From NCBI GenBank assembly GCA_020849295.1, contig JADLGN010000012.1:1-64000 (forward strand): DNA of 64,000 bases, given 5' to 3'. Each line of letters opens with the position of its first letter. Position 1 is the stretch's first letter. The DNA comes from Bacteroidia bacterium (GTDB taxonomy: Bacteria > Bacteroidota > Bacteroidia > NS11-12g > UBA9320). The notes beneath the pieces were generated by a model. The model searched no databases. It had not been told where the DNA came from and saw only the letters and a list, made by a program, of their open reading frames with translations. Positions 1-9,704 of the stretch are shown in pieces. The position numbers and the translations under genes were made by a program.

Positions 1-16
1 GCTTTTTTTTTGAAAA

Positions 17-68
17 GCAATTTTTGGCAACTTTTTGCAATTTCTATTGCAACTTTTAGCAACACATT
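17..68. repeat. Degenerate 10-bp repeat GCAAYTTTTN
   Basis: Five copies of GCAA followed by a pyrimidine-rich run start at 17, 27, 37, 49 and 59, so the spacing is 10, 10, 12 and 10 bases, close to one helical turn; a stray GCAA lies at 114. The rest of 1-302 is AT-rich with no supported gene. The array could be a decayed minisatellite or a binding-site array upstream of a gene to the left; nothing in the window decides between these. Confidence 0.45.
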
Positions 69-302
69 TTTCTTTTTTTAATAAATTATTATCTTTTGGT
101 TTGAAACCGTGTTGCAACTCAAAAAAAATTAAAGGGAATGCCGATGACCTTGGTTAGTAGGCAAAAATTATTAAAAAAAAAAATTAAAAAAATGAAAATT
201 AAATCAATTATTTAATCATTATCATTTTTGATATTATCAGGAATTTTATTTAGTTTTAAAAACCAAAATCATTCAAAACTTTTTTTAACTAAAATTCACA
301 AA

Positions 303-728
303 ATGAATAGAAAGGTACTGATGTCAGAAGCAGAATTGTCACGATGGAAATTAAAGATTCAAGTAGGATTCCCTGACTTGGGTAATTTTGGTTGTACAGG
401 TGACAATCCGTGTGGACCATGCCCGGGTTTATGTATAGTAATAGAAAGGAGAAAATTGACAGAATATTTTTCCAGTTCTGCTCCAAGTGGAGAAGTTATT
501 GGAGAACTAACAGATGACACTCATTTTAAAATCATCTTTAATAATTCAATTTCACCCCAAATTGTGAATAATAGCAATATATCTCTCTCAGAAAATATTA
601 TTATTGATGGATTAATTTGTCAAGAAGTATGTGATAAAAATTCTATAACTGCAATTGCAGGAATGTATACGGTAATTGATAATGGTGATGGCACATCGTT
701 TACAATAATGAATTGTTTAACATATTAG
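303..728 (+). CDS. Unrecognised small Cys-rich protein
   Basis: A 141-residue protein that I do not recognise. The ATG at 303 is preferred over an in-frame TTG at 228, because the extra 25 residues are AT-rich filler and no signal peptide appears with either start. Near residues 30-43 it has a tight cysteine cluster (CTGDNPCGPCPGLC), which could bind metal or form disulfides, and two more cysteines lie near the C-terminus. It stops 4 bases before the next gene, a predicted lipoprotein, so the two are probably co-transcribed. It looks like the short uncharacterised proteins scattered through Bacteroidota accessory regions. The coding call rests on ORF length and the non-random Cys pattern. Confidence 0.5.
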   Translation: MNRKVLMSEAELSRWKLKIQVGFPDLGNFGCTGDNPCGPCPGLCIVIERRKLTEYFSSSAPSGEVIGELTDDTHFKIIFNNSISPQIVNNSNISLSENIIIDGLICQEVCDKNSITAIAGMYTVIDNGDGTSFTIMNCLTY

Positions 729-732
729 ATAA

Positions 733-1314
733 ATGAGAAGATTAAATTTAATAATATATTTTGTCATTATTTTTTATTCATGCAAAAATTTCAAAATTAT
801 TAGTAGAAGTGTATATTCTAATCATGTTAAAATTTCTGAAAACAAACTTATAAAGCATTTATTGAAAAATGAAATTGATACATCAAATATATATTTTGCT
901 AACGATAGCTTTTATATTAAAATTTTCTCTCCTCAATTTCAATCGGATTCTACAATAGATCTAAATTCGTTTAGACCTATTCAATTTAGAGTATTTGATT
1001 CTTCCGGTAAAATTGTAAATATATGGGCAAATTGTTACGGTCCAATGTCTTTTTACATTAAAGACTATAATGATTTATTAATAAAAAGAATGAATCAAAA
1101 TATTATTTTAAGTACAAAATTAACAGATTATACATCGTTAATGAAGACTAATCCAATAATAAATACAAATAAATATGATATAATAATCATAGCTTTTTGG
1201 GCTTGGTATATGGATAAATTTTCTATAAAATTGCTGAGAGAATTACAATTATTATCTAACTTTAATAACAAAAAAGTGTTAATTATTAAACTTAATATTG
1301 ATAATTCAAAATGA
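733..1314 (+). CDS. Predicted lipoprotein, unknown function
   Basis: A 193-residue protein. It opens with two arginines, a hydrophobic stretch and a lipobox-like FYSC at about residues 14-17, as in Bacteroidota outer-membrane or periplasmic lipoproteins. The rest is rich in Asn, Ile and Lys with no domain I can name. It follows the small Cys-rich gene by 4 bases and ends 22 bases before the convergent universal stress gene. Function is unknown; surface or periplasmic location is inferred from the lipobox only. Confidence 0.55.
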   Translation: MRRLNLIIYFVIIFYSCKNFKIISRSVYSNHVKISENKLIKHLLKNEIDTSNIYFANDSFYIKIFSPQFQSDSTIDLNSFRPIQFRVFDSSGKIVNIWANCYGPMSFYIKDYNDLLIKRMNQNIILSTKLTDYTSLMKTNPIINTNKYDIIIIAFWAWYMDKFSIKLLRELQLLSNFNNKKVLIIKLNIDNSK

Positions 1315-1336
1315 GTATATCTAATAGAATTGTGGA

Positions 1337-2239
1337 TTAATAAAATCCGTCAGTTCCTTCGTAAATTACACCAGTTTCTTTAGGATGAATACACATTACA
1401 GGCACTCGTTTCACTCTGTTTACAATGTGTTGTGCCTCTGACCCGAAAAGATACTCACTAAACCCTTTATCTTGATGTGTCATTATTAAAATAAGGTCAG
1501 CATTTATCTCATCTGCATATTTCAAAGTATCATCGCCAAGTTTACCAGGATATTCTTTATCGCCAAGTTCATAAACAACACATTTTACATTGTTCTGTTC
1601 AAGTATATTTTTTACCTGATAAATTGTAGCTTTTATTCTGTTTCTCAAAAATTCGTCATCCTCAACTTCACAAATAATATGAACTTCTGAATTGTATTTT
1701 TTTGCAATATGTATTGCTAAAGTTACTTTTTGTTTTGATTCTATTGATTGGTCTATTGGCAATACAATTTTTTCGTATTTGCCCTTTTTAGGAAATTCAT
1801 TAACAATAAATACTGGTACGTTTGCATAACTCATTACACGCGAAGATGTACTACCAATTATGTGCTCAATTCCTTCAGCTCCGTTTGTTCCCATAATTAT
1901 ACAATCACAATCCATTTTCTCTGCAATCTCTACTATTGCTTTATATACTTTACCTGTATATACAAAATAATCAATTTTTAGATTTGGATATTTTGCTAAA
2001 ATTTGAGTTTTTAACTCTTCAAGTTTTAGTTCAACTCCGGTTTTAATCATTTCATTTTTGTAATTCTGATGAGAACCAAACAAACTTGACAAATAGCTTT
2101 CTTCAATTATATGAAGCATTACTATATCATTTTTAAATACGTTTGCGTGGTCTGCTGCATGCTTCAAAGCATTTTCAGATGTAATTGAAAAGTCAATTGG
2201 AACTATAATAGCTCTGTTATTTGGAATTAATTTGTCCAT
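1337..2239 (-). CDS. Universal stress protein, tandem UspA domains
   Basis: A 300-residue cytoplasmic protein with two UspA domains, about residues 7-147 and 155-290. Each starts with the family's beta strand (IIVPIDFS; KIVLPIDQS) and ends with a strand after a glycine-rich nucleotide loop. In domain 1 the loop reads GTNG, eight residues, then GS, one residue shorter than the usual G-2x-G-9x-G(S/T) ATP motif; in domain 2 the first glycines are lost (MTHQDKG then GSE). ATP binding is therefore likely in domain 1 and doubtful in domain 2. Tandem UspA proteins of about 280-300 aa are common in Bacteroidota and respond to stress or starvation. It appears monocistronic. Confidence 0.9.
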   Translation of the reverse strand: MDKLIPNNRAIIVPIDFSITSENALKHAADHANVFKNDIVMLHIIEESYLSSLFGSHQNYKNEMIKTGVELKLEELKTQILAKYPNLKIDYFVYTGKVYKAIVEIAEKMDCDCIIMGTNGAEGIEHIIGSTSSRVMSYANVPVFIVNEFPKKGKYEKIVLPIDQSIESKQKVTLAIHIAKKYNSEVHIICEVEDDEFLRNRIKATIYQVKNILEQNNVKCVVYELGDKEYPGKLGDDTLKYADEINADLILIMTHQDKGFSEYLFGSEAQHIVNRVKRVPVMCIHPKETGVIYEGTDGFY

Positions 2240-2298
2240 GTTCTAAAAATTTTTGCGAAATTAGAGTAATTAATTTGAATTTTTTTGTCAATTTTAAG

Positions 2299-3405
2299 TT
2301 AAATATTTTTAAATAAGTTTTTTACAATTTTTATTAACTCTGTTTCTTCTGTTTCCCAAGTAAACAATTCAGAAATTTGCTTTGTGTTGTTTTTTAAACT
2401 CAAATATAAATTTTGATTTTCATTTAAATTACTCAATACTTCAATCATTTTTTCTTCTTTTGGTTGCATAGTAATTCCAAAACCAAATTGATTGTTTATA
2501 GCTTCATACTCCGGAAAATCAGACATTAATTGAGGGATTTCAGCTAGTATATAGTCAAATGTTTTGTTTGATAATGAGTAATAGTAACTAAGGCTGTTAT
2601 TTTCAAGCATATTAAACCCTAACCATGCTTTGCGGGTTATTTTTTGCAAATCTTCGGGTTTTAATTTTCCTAAAAATATTTCATCAACATTAAGTTTTAA
2701 TTTTTGAGCAAAAATCCTAAGTTCATTGCTTAAATCTCCTTCGCCGGCAATTTTTACTTTAATTTGTGTATGTGCTGAAATTTTTAAAAGTTGCTCAATA
2801 CATCTGCCTTTGTTTAATGCACCTTGGTATAAAATGTACTTGTCTGTTTCTGAATAATCAATGTTTTCATTATTAGCTATTTTAATTGGGAAATTTCTTA
2901 TCACATCAAATTTCATTTTGTACAACGATTCATAATATTTTGCAATGGAAGCAGAAACAGTAATTCTTAATTCAGAATTTAAAATTACCAATTTTTCTAC
3001 TATTTTCCATATTCTTTTTTTTAAGTCTTTTGCTTCTAGTTCCGGCACTTCCGAAAAAAGTTCATGAGCATCAAAAATCAATTTCTTTTTACAAATTTTC
3101 TTGTAAGCAATTGCAGCTATAGCTGTGTCAGCATCTACAGAGTAAACAATATCAGGTTTTACCTTAAAAAGATATAATATAAACCTAATATTTAATTCGA
3201 GATAAAATAAAACCCCACGATTAAAAAACAATTTTAACCTTGTTTGAAAATATACTTTTTTATCAAGTTCAAATGAGTTTTTCAATTTTCTGCCCACAAT
3301 CTCAACCTCAAAATTACTCTTACAAAGACTAGTACATATACGCAACATTCGCTGGTCTGTGGCAATATCGTTGCTTGCAAGTATTGTAATTTTATTTCTT
3401 TTCAT
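2299..3405 (-). CDS. GT4-type glycosyltransferase
   Basis: About 368 residues when read from the ATG at 3405; the frame stays open to 3438, but the family N-terminus (KITILASNDIATDQRML) begins just after this Met. It has the two-Rossmann architecture of GT-B enzymes: an N-terminal half with the DAHELF motif near residue 120, then the C-terminal donor site with ILYQGAL, an EGDL loop and the SNKTFDYILAEIP stretch. It probably transfers a sugar from a nucleotide donor in cell-surface polysaccharide or lipid glycan synthesis; the acceptor is unknown. Its 5' end overlaps the end of recQ by 14 bases, implying translational coupling. Confidence 0.85.
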   Translation of the reverse strand: MKRNKITILASNDIATDQRMLRICTSLCKSNFEVEIVGRKLKNSFELDKKVYFQTRLKLFFNRGVLFYLELNIRFILYLFKVKPDIVYSVDADTAIAAIAYKKICKKKLIFDAHELFSEVPELEAKDLKKRIWKIVEKLVILNSELRITVSASIAKYYESLYKMKFDVIRNFPIKIANNENIDYSETDKYILYQGALNKGRCIEQLLKISAHTQIKVKIAGEGDLSNELRIFAQKLKLNVDEIFLGKLKPEDLQKITRKAWLGFNMLENNSLSYYYSLSNKTFDYILAEIPQLMSDFPEYEAINNQFGFGITMQPKEEKMIEVLSNLNENQNLYLSLKNNTKQISELFTWETEETELIKIVKNLFKNI

Positions 3406-5281
3406 TCCACTCATATAAACCTTTGCTGTTTTTTGCAATTATACCTTTGTCTATCAATTCTCTAAAATACTCTATTTTACTTTTATCTTCTTCTAATAAT
3501 TCATTTATTAAATTTATGTTACTCGGATTTTGGCAAAGTGCATTTTTTAAAGTTTCAAAAATCTCTTTTTCATCAAGGTCATTTTTACTTTTACAATTAT
3601 CGCAAGTGCCACAAGCTATAGTATTTTTTTCACCAAAATAATTAGCAAGATATTGTTGACGGCAAGTTTTTATAAAAGAATATTCAGCTATTGACTCAAA
3701 TTTTTCAATTGTATTTTTTTTAAGTAAATCCCAACGCTGCTTATTATATGGAATATTTGATTCTCGAGGTAATAAAAAAGTAATTATTGGAATATCGTTT
3801 TGAGGCAAATAATCAATTAATTTTATTTTGCTAAGCAATTTCAGAGCATTAATTATTTTTTCTTTACTTGTCTTAACATTTTTTGCTATTTCAAATTCTG
3901 AAATATGTATGTAATTATCAAAAATTCCACCATACATTCTAAGTATTGTTTTAATAAAAAATTCATAGTTGGGGTTTTTGAGATAGAATTTATACAATTC
4001 AAGGTTATCGGCTAAAATTCTCAGTTTTGGTTGATTTCTGTATGCATCTGTAATTTTAAGTACTTCTTCGGTTTCAAGCATTTTAATTGCAGTATGAATC
4101 TCTGAGAGTTTTAATTTAAAATTTTTAGAAAATAAATCAATGTCAAAAGTAAAACTTTCATCACAAGCTCCACCAAAAGGGATTTGCAAAAAATTGCACA
4201 ATGCATTATATATAATTACTAATTTGTTTTTGTCTAAAAATTTATTTTCAATTCTATTTTTTGTAATTTCAATATCAGGCTTGTTGTGAAGCAAAATGCA
4301 TCTGCTTAATTTTCCGTCACGCCCTGCCCTACCGCTTTCCTGATAGTATGCTTCTGGGCTTTCTGGAATATCATAATGTACTACATACCTAACATCACTT
4401 TTGTCTATTCCCATTCCAAAAGCATTTGTACATACTATAACGCTATTGTATCCATTTAGCCACTTCTGATAGTTTAATTCTCTATTGTCTAAAGTCATTC
4501 CGGCATTGTACATCCCAGCATTTATGTTGTTTTGCAATAAATACTCTGATAGCTCAGAAGTAAGTACTCTACTTTTAACATATATAATTCCACAACCTTT
4601 AGTTTTATTAACTATTTCAAGTACTTTATTTTTCTTATTTTCGGTATTAATTGCTATATATTGCAAATTTTGGCGAAATACACTTTCCCTTATTACTCTA
4701 TGATTGCTCCCAAATTCGAGATATTTTAAAATATCGCTTTGAACCAAAAGTGTTGCAGATGCCGTAAATGCTGCAAAAGGTATTTTATTAAAATGCACTC
4801 TTAATTTTGAAATAAGTAGGTAATCAGGCCTAAAATCGTGCCCCCATTGAGAAATACAGTGTGCCTCATCTACAACAAGCAAATTTACATTACAAGTAGA
4901 AATAACTTCGATAAATCTATCATTCTTTAATCTTTCAGGTGATGAATAAACAAAATTGTATTTGCCGTTTTGAATGTTTTTGTATTCAATATTTAATTCA
5001 TTTCTTGTAAGACCTGAATTGATGCATATTGCTTTTATGTTTATTTTTTTAAGGTTTTCAACTTGGTCATTCATTAAGGCTACCAAAGGGGAAATAATTA
5101 GTGTAATTCCTCCTAAAATTAGACCAGATACTTGAAAACACAATGACTTTCCGCTTCCGGTTGCCAATATTGATAGTGTATCATTTCCTTTTAATATTTC
5201 ATTAATAATATTTTCCTGATTTTGCCTGAACTTATCGTAATTCCAGTATTTTTTTAAAATTTCATGTGGAGTTGCAGGCAT
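3392..5281 (-). CDS. recQ: RecQ-family ATP-dependent DNA helicase
   Basis: A 629-residue 3'-5' DNA helicase. Superfamily 2 motifs are clear: Walker A TGSGKS at 41-46, DEAH at 138-141 followed by the RecQ-specific aromatic loop (CISQWGHDFRPDY), TASAT (motif III), and the arginine-finger motif QESGRAGRDG near residue 320. The zinc-binding cysteines (CRQQYLANYFGE ... CGTCDNC) lie late, near residue 545-570, after a winged-helix-like stretch, and no HRDC domain follows. That is the shorter RecQ form common in Bacteroidota rather than the E. coli layout. Roles in recombination repair and fork processing are family knowledge. It overlaps the downstream glycosyltransferase, a function with no obvious link. 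Confidence 0.93.
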   Translation of the reverse strand: MPATPHEILKKYWNYDKFRQNQENIINEILKGNDTLSILATGSGKSLCFQVSGLILGGITLIISPLVALMNDQVENLKKINIKAICINSGLTRNELNIEYKNIQNGKYNFVYSSPERLKNDRFIEVISTCNVNLLVVDEAHCISQWGHDFRPDYLLISKLRVHFNKIPFAAFTASATLLVQSDILKYLEFGSNHRVIRESVFRQNLQYIAINTENKKNKVLEIVNKTKGCGIIYVKSRVLTSELSEYLLQNNINAGMYNAGMTLDNRELNYQKWLNGYNSVIVCTNAFGMGIDKSDVRYVVHYDIPESPEAYYQESGRAGRDGKLSRCILLHNKPDIEITKNRIENKFLDKNKLVIIYNALCNFLQIPFGGACDESFTFDIDLFSKNFKLKLSEIHTAIKMLETEEVLKITDAYRNQPKLRILADNLELYKFYLKNPNYEFFIKTILRMYGGIFDNYIHISEFEIAKNVKTSKEKIINALKLLSKIKLIDYLPQNDIPIITFLLPRESNIPYNKQRWDLLKKNTIEKFESIAEYSFIKTCRQQYLANYFGEKNTIACGTCDNCKSKNDLDEKEIFETLKNALCQNPSNINLINELLEEDKSKIEYFRELIDKGIIAKNSKGLYEWNEKK

Positions 5282-5379
5282 ATAAATACTAACGCAATTT
5301 AACTAAAATAAAATTGTAAATTTTTCTAATAAAAATCAAAGTTGACTGATAAACAGAATCTACTTTATGTGTTTTTGCT

Positions 5380-8300
5380 TTATTTCAAAATAAACAAAGA
5401 GCCTGAAAGTTTGTACCACTTTTTATCTTCTGAGCTTTTGAAATGTATGAGATAAATATAGTTTTCTGATGGCACAATTTTGTCTTTGTATGTTCCGTCC
5501 CACGATTCTTTAATATTGTTAGTTTGAAATACAATTTCACCCCAACGATTTAATATTTTTAATGTATAATTTTCGCAATTTATCATTTCAGGTAAAAATA
5601 CGTCATTGAGTTTATCTCCATTTGGTGAAAATGAATTTGGTATATTCCAAAAACTTTTGCAATCATCATTTATTTCCATTTGTGAAGAACTGCTGCACCC
5701 ATCACTATTGGTAACTGTAACTTTATATACAGATTGTTTTGATGCAAATATTTTCTGTGTGGTTTCTCCTCCGGGACTCCAATTATATGTGCATCCCTGG
5801 TTTTGGGCATCTAAAATAAGCATAAAATCACCACACAAAGATGTATCATTACCTAAAAATACATTTGGACTTATTGATAATTTTATTATTACAGTATCAC
5901 TAATTGTAGCGCATTTGTTTTTTATTTCTGCCCAATACTTTCCTGCAGTTGTAAATGTATTGTTGTTTGTGGTTTTTGCATCGCTCCAAATATAATTTTC
6001 GTCATTATCTGTTGTTCCAATATTAAGTGTTGTGGGTTTTATCATGTCGCAATACAAGTAATCTTTGCCAAGATTTAGCTGAGGATTAACAATCAATCTA
6101 TAGTTTACCGAATCAGTATATGTTCCACATAAATTGCTTACAGATGCCCAAATTTTTTCAGGTTTTGTTGAAATAAAAGTTGAATTTGAAGAACCATCAT
6201 GCCATTTGTAAACTGCATCAGGGTCAGCTTGGGCAATATTTAAAGTAGTATTTATATTATTGCAAAAAACTGTGTCATTTCCTAATTCAAATTTCAAATT
6301 ACCTTTTTGTATAAACATAATAGTATCGCTTGCTTCGCTGCACAAATTTTTTATTTTTGCCCAATACTTTCCTTGCAAATTAATAATTTGTGAATTGGTT
6401 GTATTTGCTGTATTCCATGTATAAACTTCATCATTACCCACATTACCTATTTTTAGTACTTTGTATATCGAATTGCAATATACAGTGTCGTTCCCAAGAT
6501 TAATTACAGGACTTATAATATTTTTGATTTTAATAGAATCAAATGACTCTCCACATTTATTTGACACAGAAATACCGATAATTCCGGCTTTGTTAAATGA
6601 AAAAGTATCTTTATTCCCTATTCCTTCATTTTTCAATGCATCAAACCAAAAATATTTTTCATAATTATTTTGTATGCCGATTTTAAATTTCAAAGTAAAA
6701 GAATTGCATACTGTAGTATCATTGCCAATATTTACTAAAGGTGTAATTAATTTTGAGACATTAAATTCAACAGAATCAATACCGCAATAATTACTTACTT
6801 TCAATTTGTAAATTCCTGTTTTGTTTATAAATGTATTAAAACTTGAATCGCCGGTACTCCATAAGTATTTAGTTCCTGAACCAAACGTATCTGTTTTAGC
6901 AATCCAATTTATACTATCACAAAATATCGAATCTTTTAAGTTTATTATATCCGGATTTTTTAAAAATTTAACATTTGTCGAGTCAGTAATTTCGCCACAC
7001 AAAGTGGTAGAAATTTTTACTTTATACAGCCCAGGGCTTGTAACTTTTATTTGTTGTGTTGTATCAGCTGTGCTCCATAAGTATTTACAGTCAATACTGT
7101 CATTTTTGGCATCAAGCAAAATACTGCTTATATTATTACAAAGTGTGGTATCGTCATTTAGTTTTGGCTTGGGTGAAAATTGCAGATAAAATCTAATTGT
7201 ATCACTAACAGTATCGCAGCCATAGGTAGCCCTAACCCAGTATTTTCCGGTATCGGTTACAATTAAGTTCTTTTTCTTTGAACCATCACTCCAAAGATAA
7301 TCTGCACCGCGATTTTTTGCATCAAGAACTTCATATACATTATCACATTCTATTATTTTATCTTTTAATCCAATAGGTTCTGTATAAAGGGTATCTCTAA
7401 AACGAGTAATAAACCCAGAATATGCAAAACCGGTACTGCTTTTTCCTTTTTCACGATACACCCCTTTGGTAGTTGGGTAGTCGTCTGACAATGTAACGCC
7501 TCCATATAATATACTGCTCATACAACTAATTTTTTTTACTTTCAAAGCAGTTGGATATTCCCAGTAAGAACCTCCAAAATAAGTTCCATATAAAATTGTA
7601 CTTCCGTCGTAACTAAGTTTAGTTATTGCAAGATTTGTTGCCCAACCGCTTTTTGCATTATTTTTATTTTGTAATGCATCTGATGTAATTGGATAATTTT
7701 GCGACTTGGTAACACCTCCAATTATTGCTTCATCTTTAACATTTGCAGCAATTCTTATATTAGAATTCCACCAATAACCAGCCCATAGATTATCATCACC
7801 ACTTCCCCCCAAATAAGTACTGAAATATACATTTGTTCCGGCCTTATTCATTTTTACAATTACATGGTCATACCCTCCTTTTGAGGTAGTTTGTACAACT
7901 CCTGTTGTTGTGTAAAAATCGCTTGAATTTGAAAAACCAGCTATATACAATTCATCGTTGCTGTTTACGTATAATCCTTCAAAATAGTCTAAGCCACTGC
8001 CTCCCATCATTTTGCTCCACAATAGTTTCTTACCATCGTTTTGAATTTTTGCTACCCAACCATCTCTATTGTCTGAATTTGTGTATTTGAACGGACCTTT
8101 AGCTCCTATTGTTAAAGGAAAATTAGAATTTGCAGTAGAACCTACAAGATACACATCTTCATTTGCATTCAAACTTAAATCTGTAGAAATATCTTCACCT
8201 GTTCCACCAAAATATGTAGAATATATTAATTTGGTACCATCAGCACTTAATCTTGATAAAAATCCATCGTAAGTACCACCGCCATAAGTACTCTGCAGGC

Positions 8301-9612
8301 AAGCACTTGTTACAGGAAAATCACTTGCACTTGTTTGTCCTGTAAAAATAACATCTCCATTGGCAGCTATTGCCATGCTTTGTATAATATTCCACGAGGT
8401 GTTTACCTTGCCAAAATATGTTGAGAATACAAGCGTTTTAAAATCTTTTGAAAATTTTGTAATAAATCCTCTATAACCCGCCCCTGTTGTTTTATCGTAG
8501 GCATTTGATGTAATTGGAAAATCTGATGAATATGTAAGTCCTGATATTACAGGCTGTTCTTGCTGATTTACTGCAATTGACAATACATACTCCCAGTTTG
8601 ACCCTCCTATATATGTAAAAAGCATTATAGAGTCTGCATTTAATGACATTTTAGCAACAAATCCTTCATAATTTAATGTTCCCATTGATGTATCATAAGT
8701 GCCAACTTTTGTCGGATAACTTTCTGATGTCATTCCGGTAACATATACATTATTGTCTTTGTCTATTTCCATATCAAGCACGTAAGTCCAGCCCCATGTG
8801 CTAATACCTACATTTTTACCATAAAAGTACGAACTCCAGTCAAGCATCATTGGGTCAATAACAAGAGTTGCATTGGTTTCTAACTTATCTTTTGATATGT
8901 ATTGCAGAGTTTCTCCTTTTACCAAATAATTTATTTCAATATTTTTTTTACCTGATTCGGTATTTTGCCATGCTATTGGTTTTGCTTCTTTTATCTTGTC
9001 ATTCCAAGCTGTTACTAATAATAAATTGCCTTTTCTGTCAGTTTTTATTTGCTTTAGTCCGTTATATTTTAGTTTAATATCAGAATAATTTCCTCCCGGA
9101 TTTATAATAAAATCATATTTCAGATTTTCATTTTTATCAAGATAAAAAACCATATCAATATTCTCATACACATTTTTATACAAAAGCTTGCCATACTCCT
9201 CTATTGATATTGACTTATCGCTGCCTGCTGCAAATCTTGATATTTTTGAATTTAGTTTATTTTCACCAAAAAGAACAGAGTTTTTACTTTGATTTTCAAA
9301 CTCCATTTCCCAAATTACATATTCAAATTTATCTAAATCGTAATTTTTTATATCGCCAAAATTTCTATTTACATTTTTTACAACTCGCCTCAATCCAAAC
9401 TGAACTTTATTGTTGTAGAAAGCAATAGAAGTCTTACCACTGCTCAATCTGTATTTAATTTCTTTATCAAATTGCCCCGCATTTTTTCTGAAAACCGGTT
9501 TATTTACAAAATCATTAATTAAACCATTTGAATTTGTATTAATAAAATTTTCCTGTGCTGATAATCTAACAGATAAAATTAACAATAATACAATGTAAGA
9601 GAATCTTGACAT
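5380..9612 (-). CDS. Giant secreted SBBP/Ig-like repeat protein, T9SS type B tail
   Basis: A 1410-residue exported protein. A signal peptide (about 1-20, ending SAQ) is followed by an N-terminal module with the F-x-K-N-A-G-Q signature often found ahead of SBBP repeats (about 35-255), and then a run of SBBP beta-propeller repeats (about 260-735; recurrent YFGG, TGxTxSxxFP and FVAKM-like strings). Next come eight Ig-like modules of 65-75 residues, each with an N-terminal Cys after GNDT/DDT, a Y-x-W core and a second Cys. The end carries a gliding-motility-type C-terminal domain (FSPNGDxxND ... ILNRWGEIVF ... W-D-G-T-Y). This type B tail directs export by T9SS. A role as surface adhesin or structural protein is inferred. 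Confidence 0.93.
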   Translation of the reverse strand: MSRFSYIVLLLILSVRLSAQENFINTNSNGLINDFVNKPVFRKNAGQFDKEIKYRLSSGKTSIAFYNNKVQFGLRRVVKNVNRNFGDIKNYDLDKFEYVIWEMEFENQSKNSVLFGENKLNSKISRFAAGSDKSISIEEYGKLLYKNVYENIDMVFYLDKNENLKYDFIINPGGNYSDIKLKYNGLKQIKTDRKGNLLLVTAWNDKIKEAKPIAWQNTESGKKNIEINYLVKGETLQYISKDKLETNATLVIDPMMLDWSSYFYGKNVGISTWGWTYVLDMEIDKDNNVYVTGMTSESYPTKVGTYDTSMGTLNYEGFVAKMSLNADSIMLFTYIGGSNWEYVLSIAVNQQEQPVISGLTYSSDFPITSNAYDKTTGAGYRGFITKFSKDFKTLVFSTYFGKVNTSWNIIQSMAIAANGDVIFTGQTSASDFPVTSACLQSTYGGGTYDGFLSRLSADGTKLIYSTYFGGTGEDISTDLSLNANEDVYLVGSTANSNFPLTIGAKGPFKYTNSDNRDGWVAKIQNDGKKLLWSKMMGGSGLDYFEGLYVNSNDELYIAGFSNSSDFYTTTGVVQTTSKGGYDHVIVKMNKAGTNVYFSTYLGGSGDDNLWAGYWWNSNIRIAANVKDEAIIGGVTKSQNYPITSDALQNKNNAKSGWATNLAITKLSYDGSTILYGTYFGGSYWEYPTALKVKKISCMSSILYGGVTLSDDYPTTKGVYREKGKSSTGFAYSGFITRFRDTLYTEPIGLKDKIIECDNVYEVLDAKNRGADYLWSDGSKKKNLIVTDTGKYWVRATYGCDTVSDTIRFYLQFSPKPKLNDDTTLCNNISSILLDAKNDSIDCKYLWSTADTTQQIKVTSPGLYKVKISTTLCGEITDSTNVKFLKNPDIINLKDSIFCDSINWIAKTDTFGSGTKYLWSTGDSSFNTFINKTGIYKLKVSNYCGIDSVEFNVSKLITPLVNIGNDTTVCNSFTLKFKIGIQNNYEKYFWFDALKNEGIGNKDTFSFNKAGIIGISVSNKCGESFDSIKIKNIISPVINLGNDTVYCNSIYKVLKIGNVGNDEVYTWNTANTTNSQIINLQGKYWAKIKNLCSEASDTIMFIQKGNLKFELGNDTVFCNNINTTLNIAQADPDAVYKWHDGSSNSTFISTKPEKIWASVSNLCGTYTDSVNYRLIVNPQLNLGKDYLYCDMIKPTTLNIGTTDNDENYIWSDAKTTNNNTFTTAGKYWAEIKNKCATISDTVIIKLSISPNVFLGNDTSLCGDFMLILDAQNQGCTYNWSPGGETTQKIFASKQSVYKVTVTNSDGCSSSSQMEINDDCKSFWNIPNSFSPNGDKLNDVFLPEMINCENYTLKILNRWGEIVFQTNNIKESWDGTYKDKIVPSENYIYLIHFKSSEDKKWYKLSGSLFILK

Positions 9613-9704
9613 TTAAAGTGTTTTACAAATTTAATAATATAGACAAGAAATATTACTTTTCGTTGCATTTTTTATATTTTTTTTGCAGTAAAAATTTTTA
9701 TATT

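Noticed and set aside
228-302. Longer N-terminus of the first gene from a TTG at 228
   Set aside because: The added 25 residues are AT-driven filler and do not form a signal peptide; the ATG at 303 is simpler.
6821-7189. Plus-strand reading frame of 122 codons opposite the large adhesin
   Set aside because: It is antisense to a clear repeat-rich protein, has no start signal and no recognisable sequence; a shadow frame.
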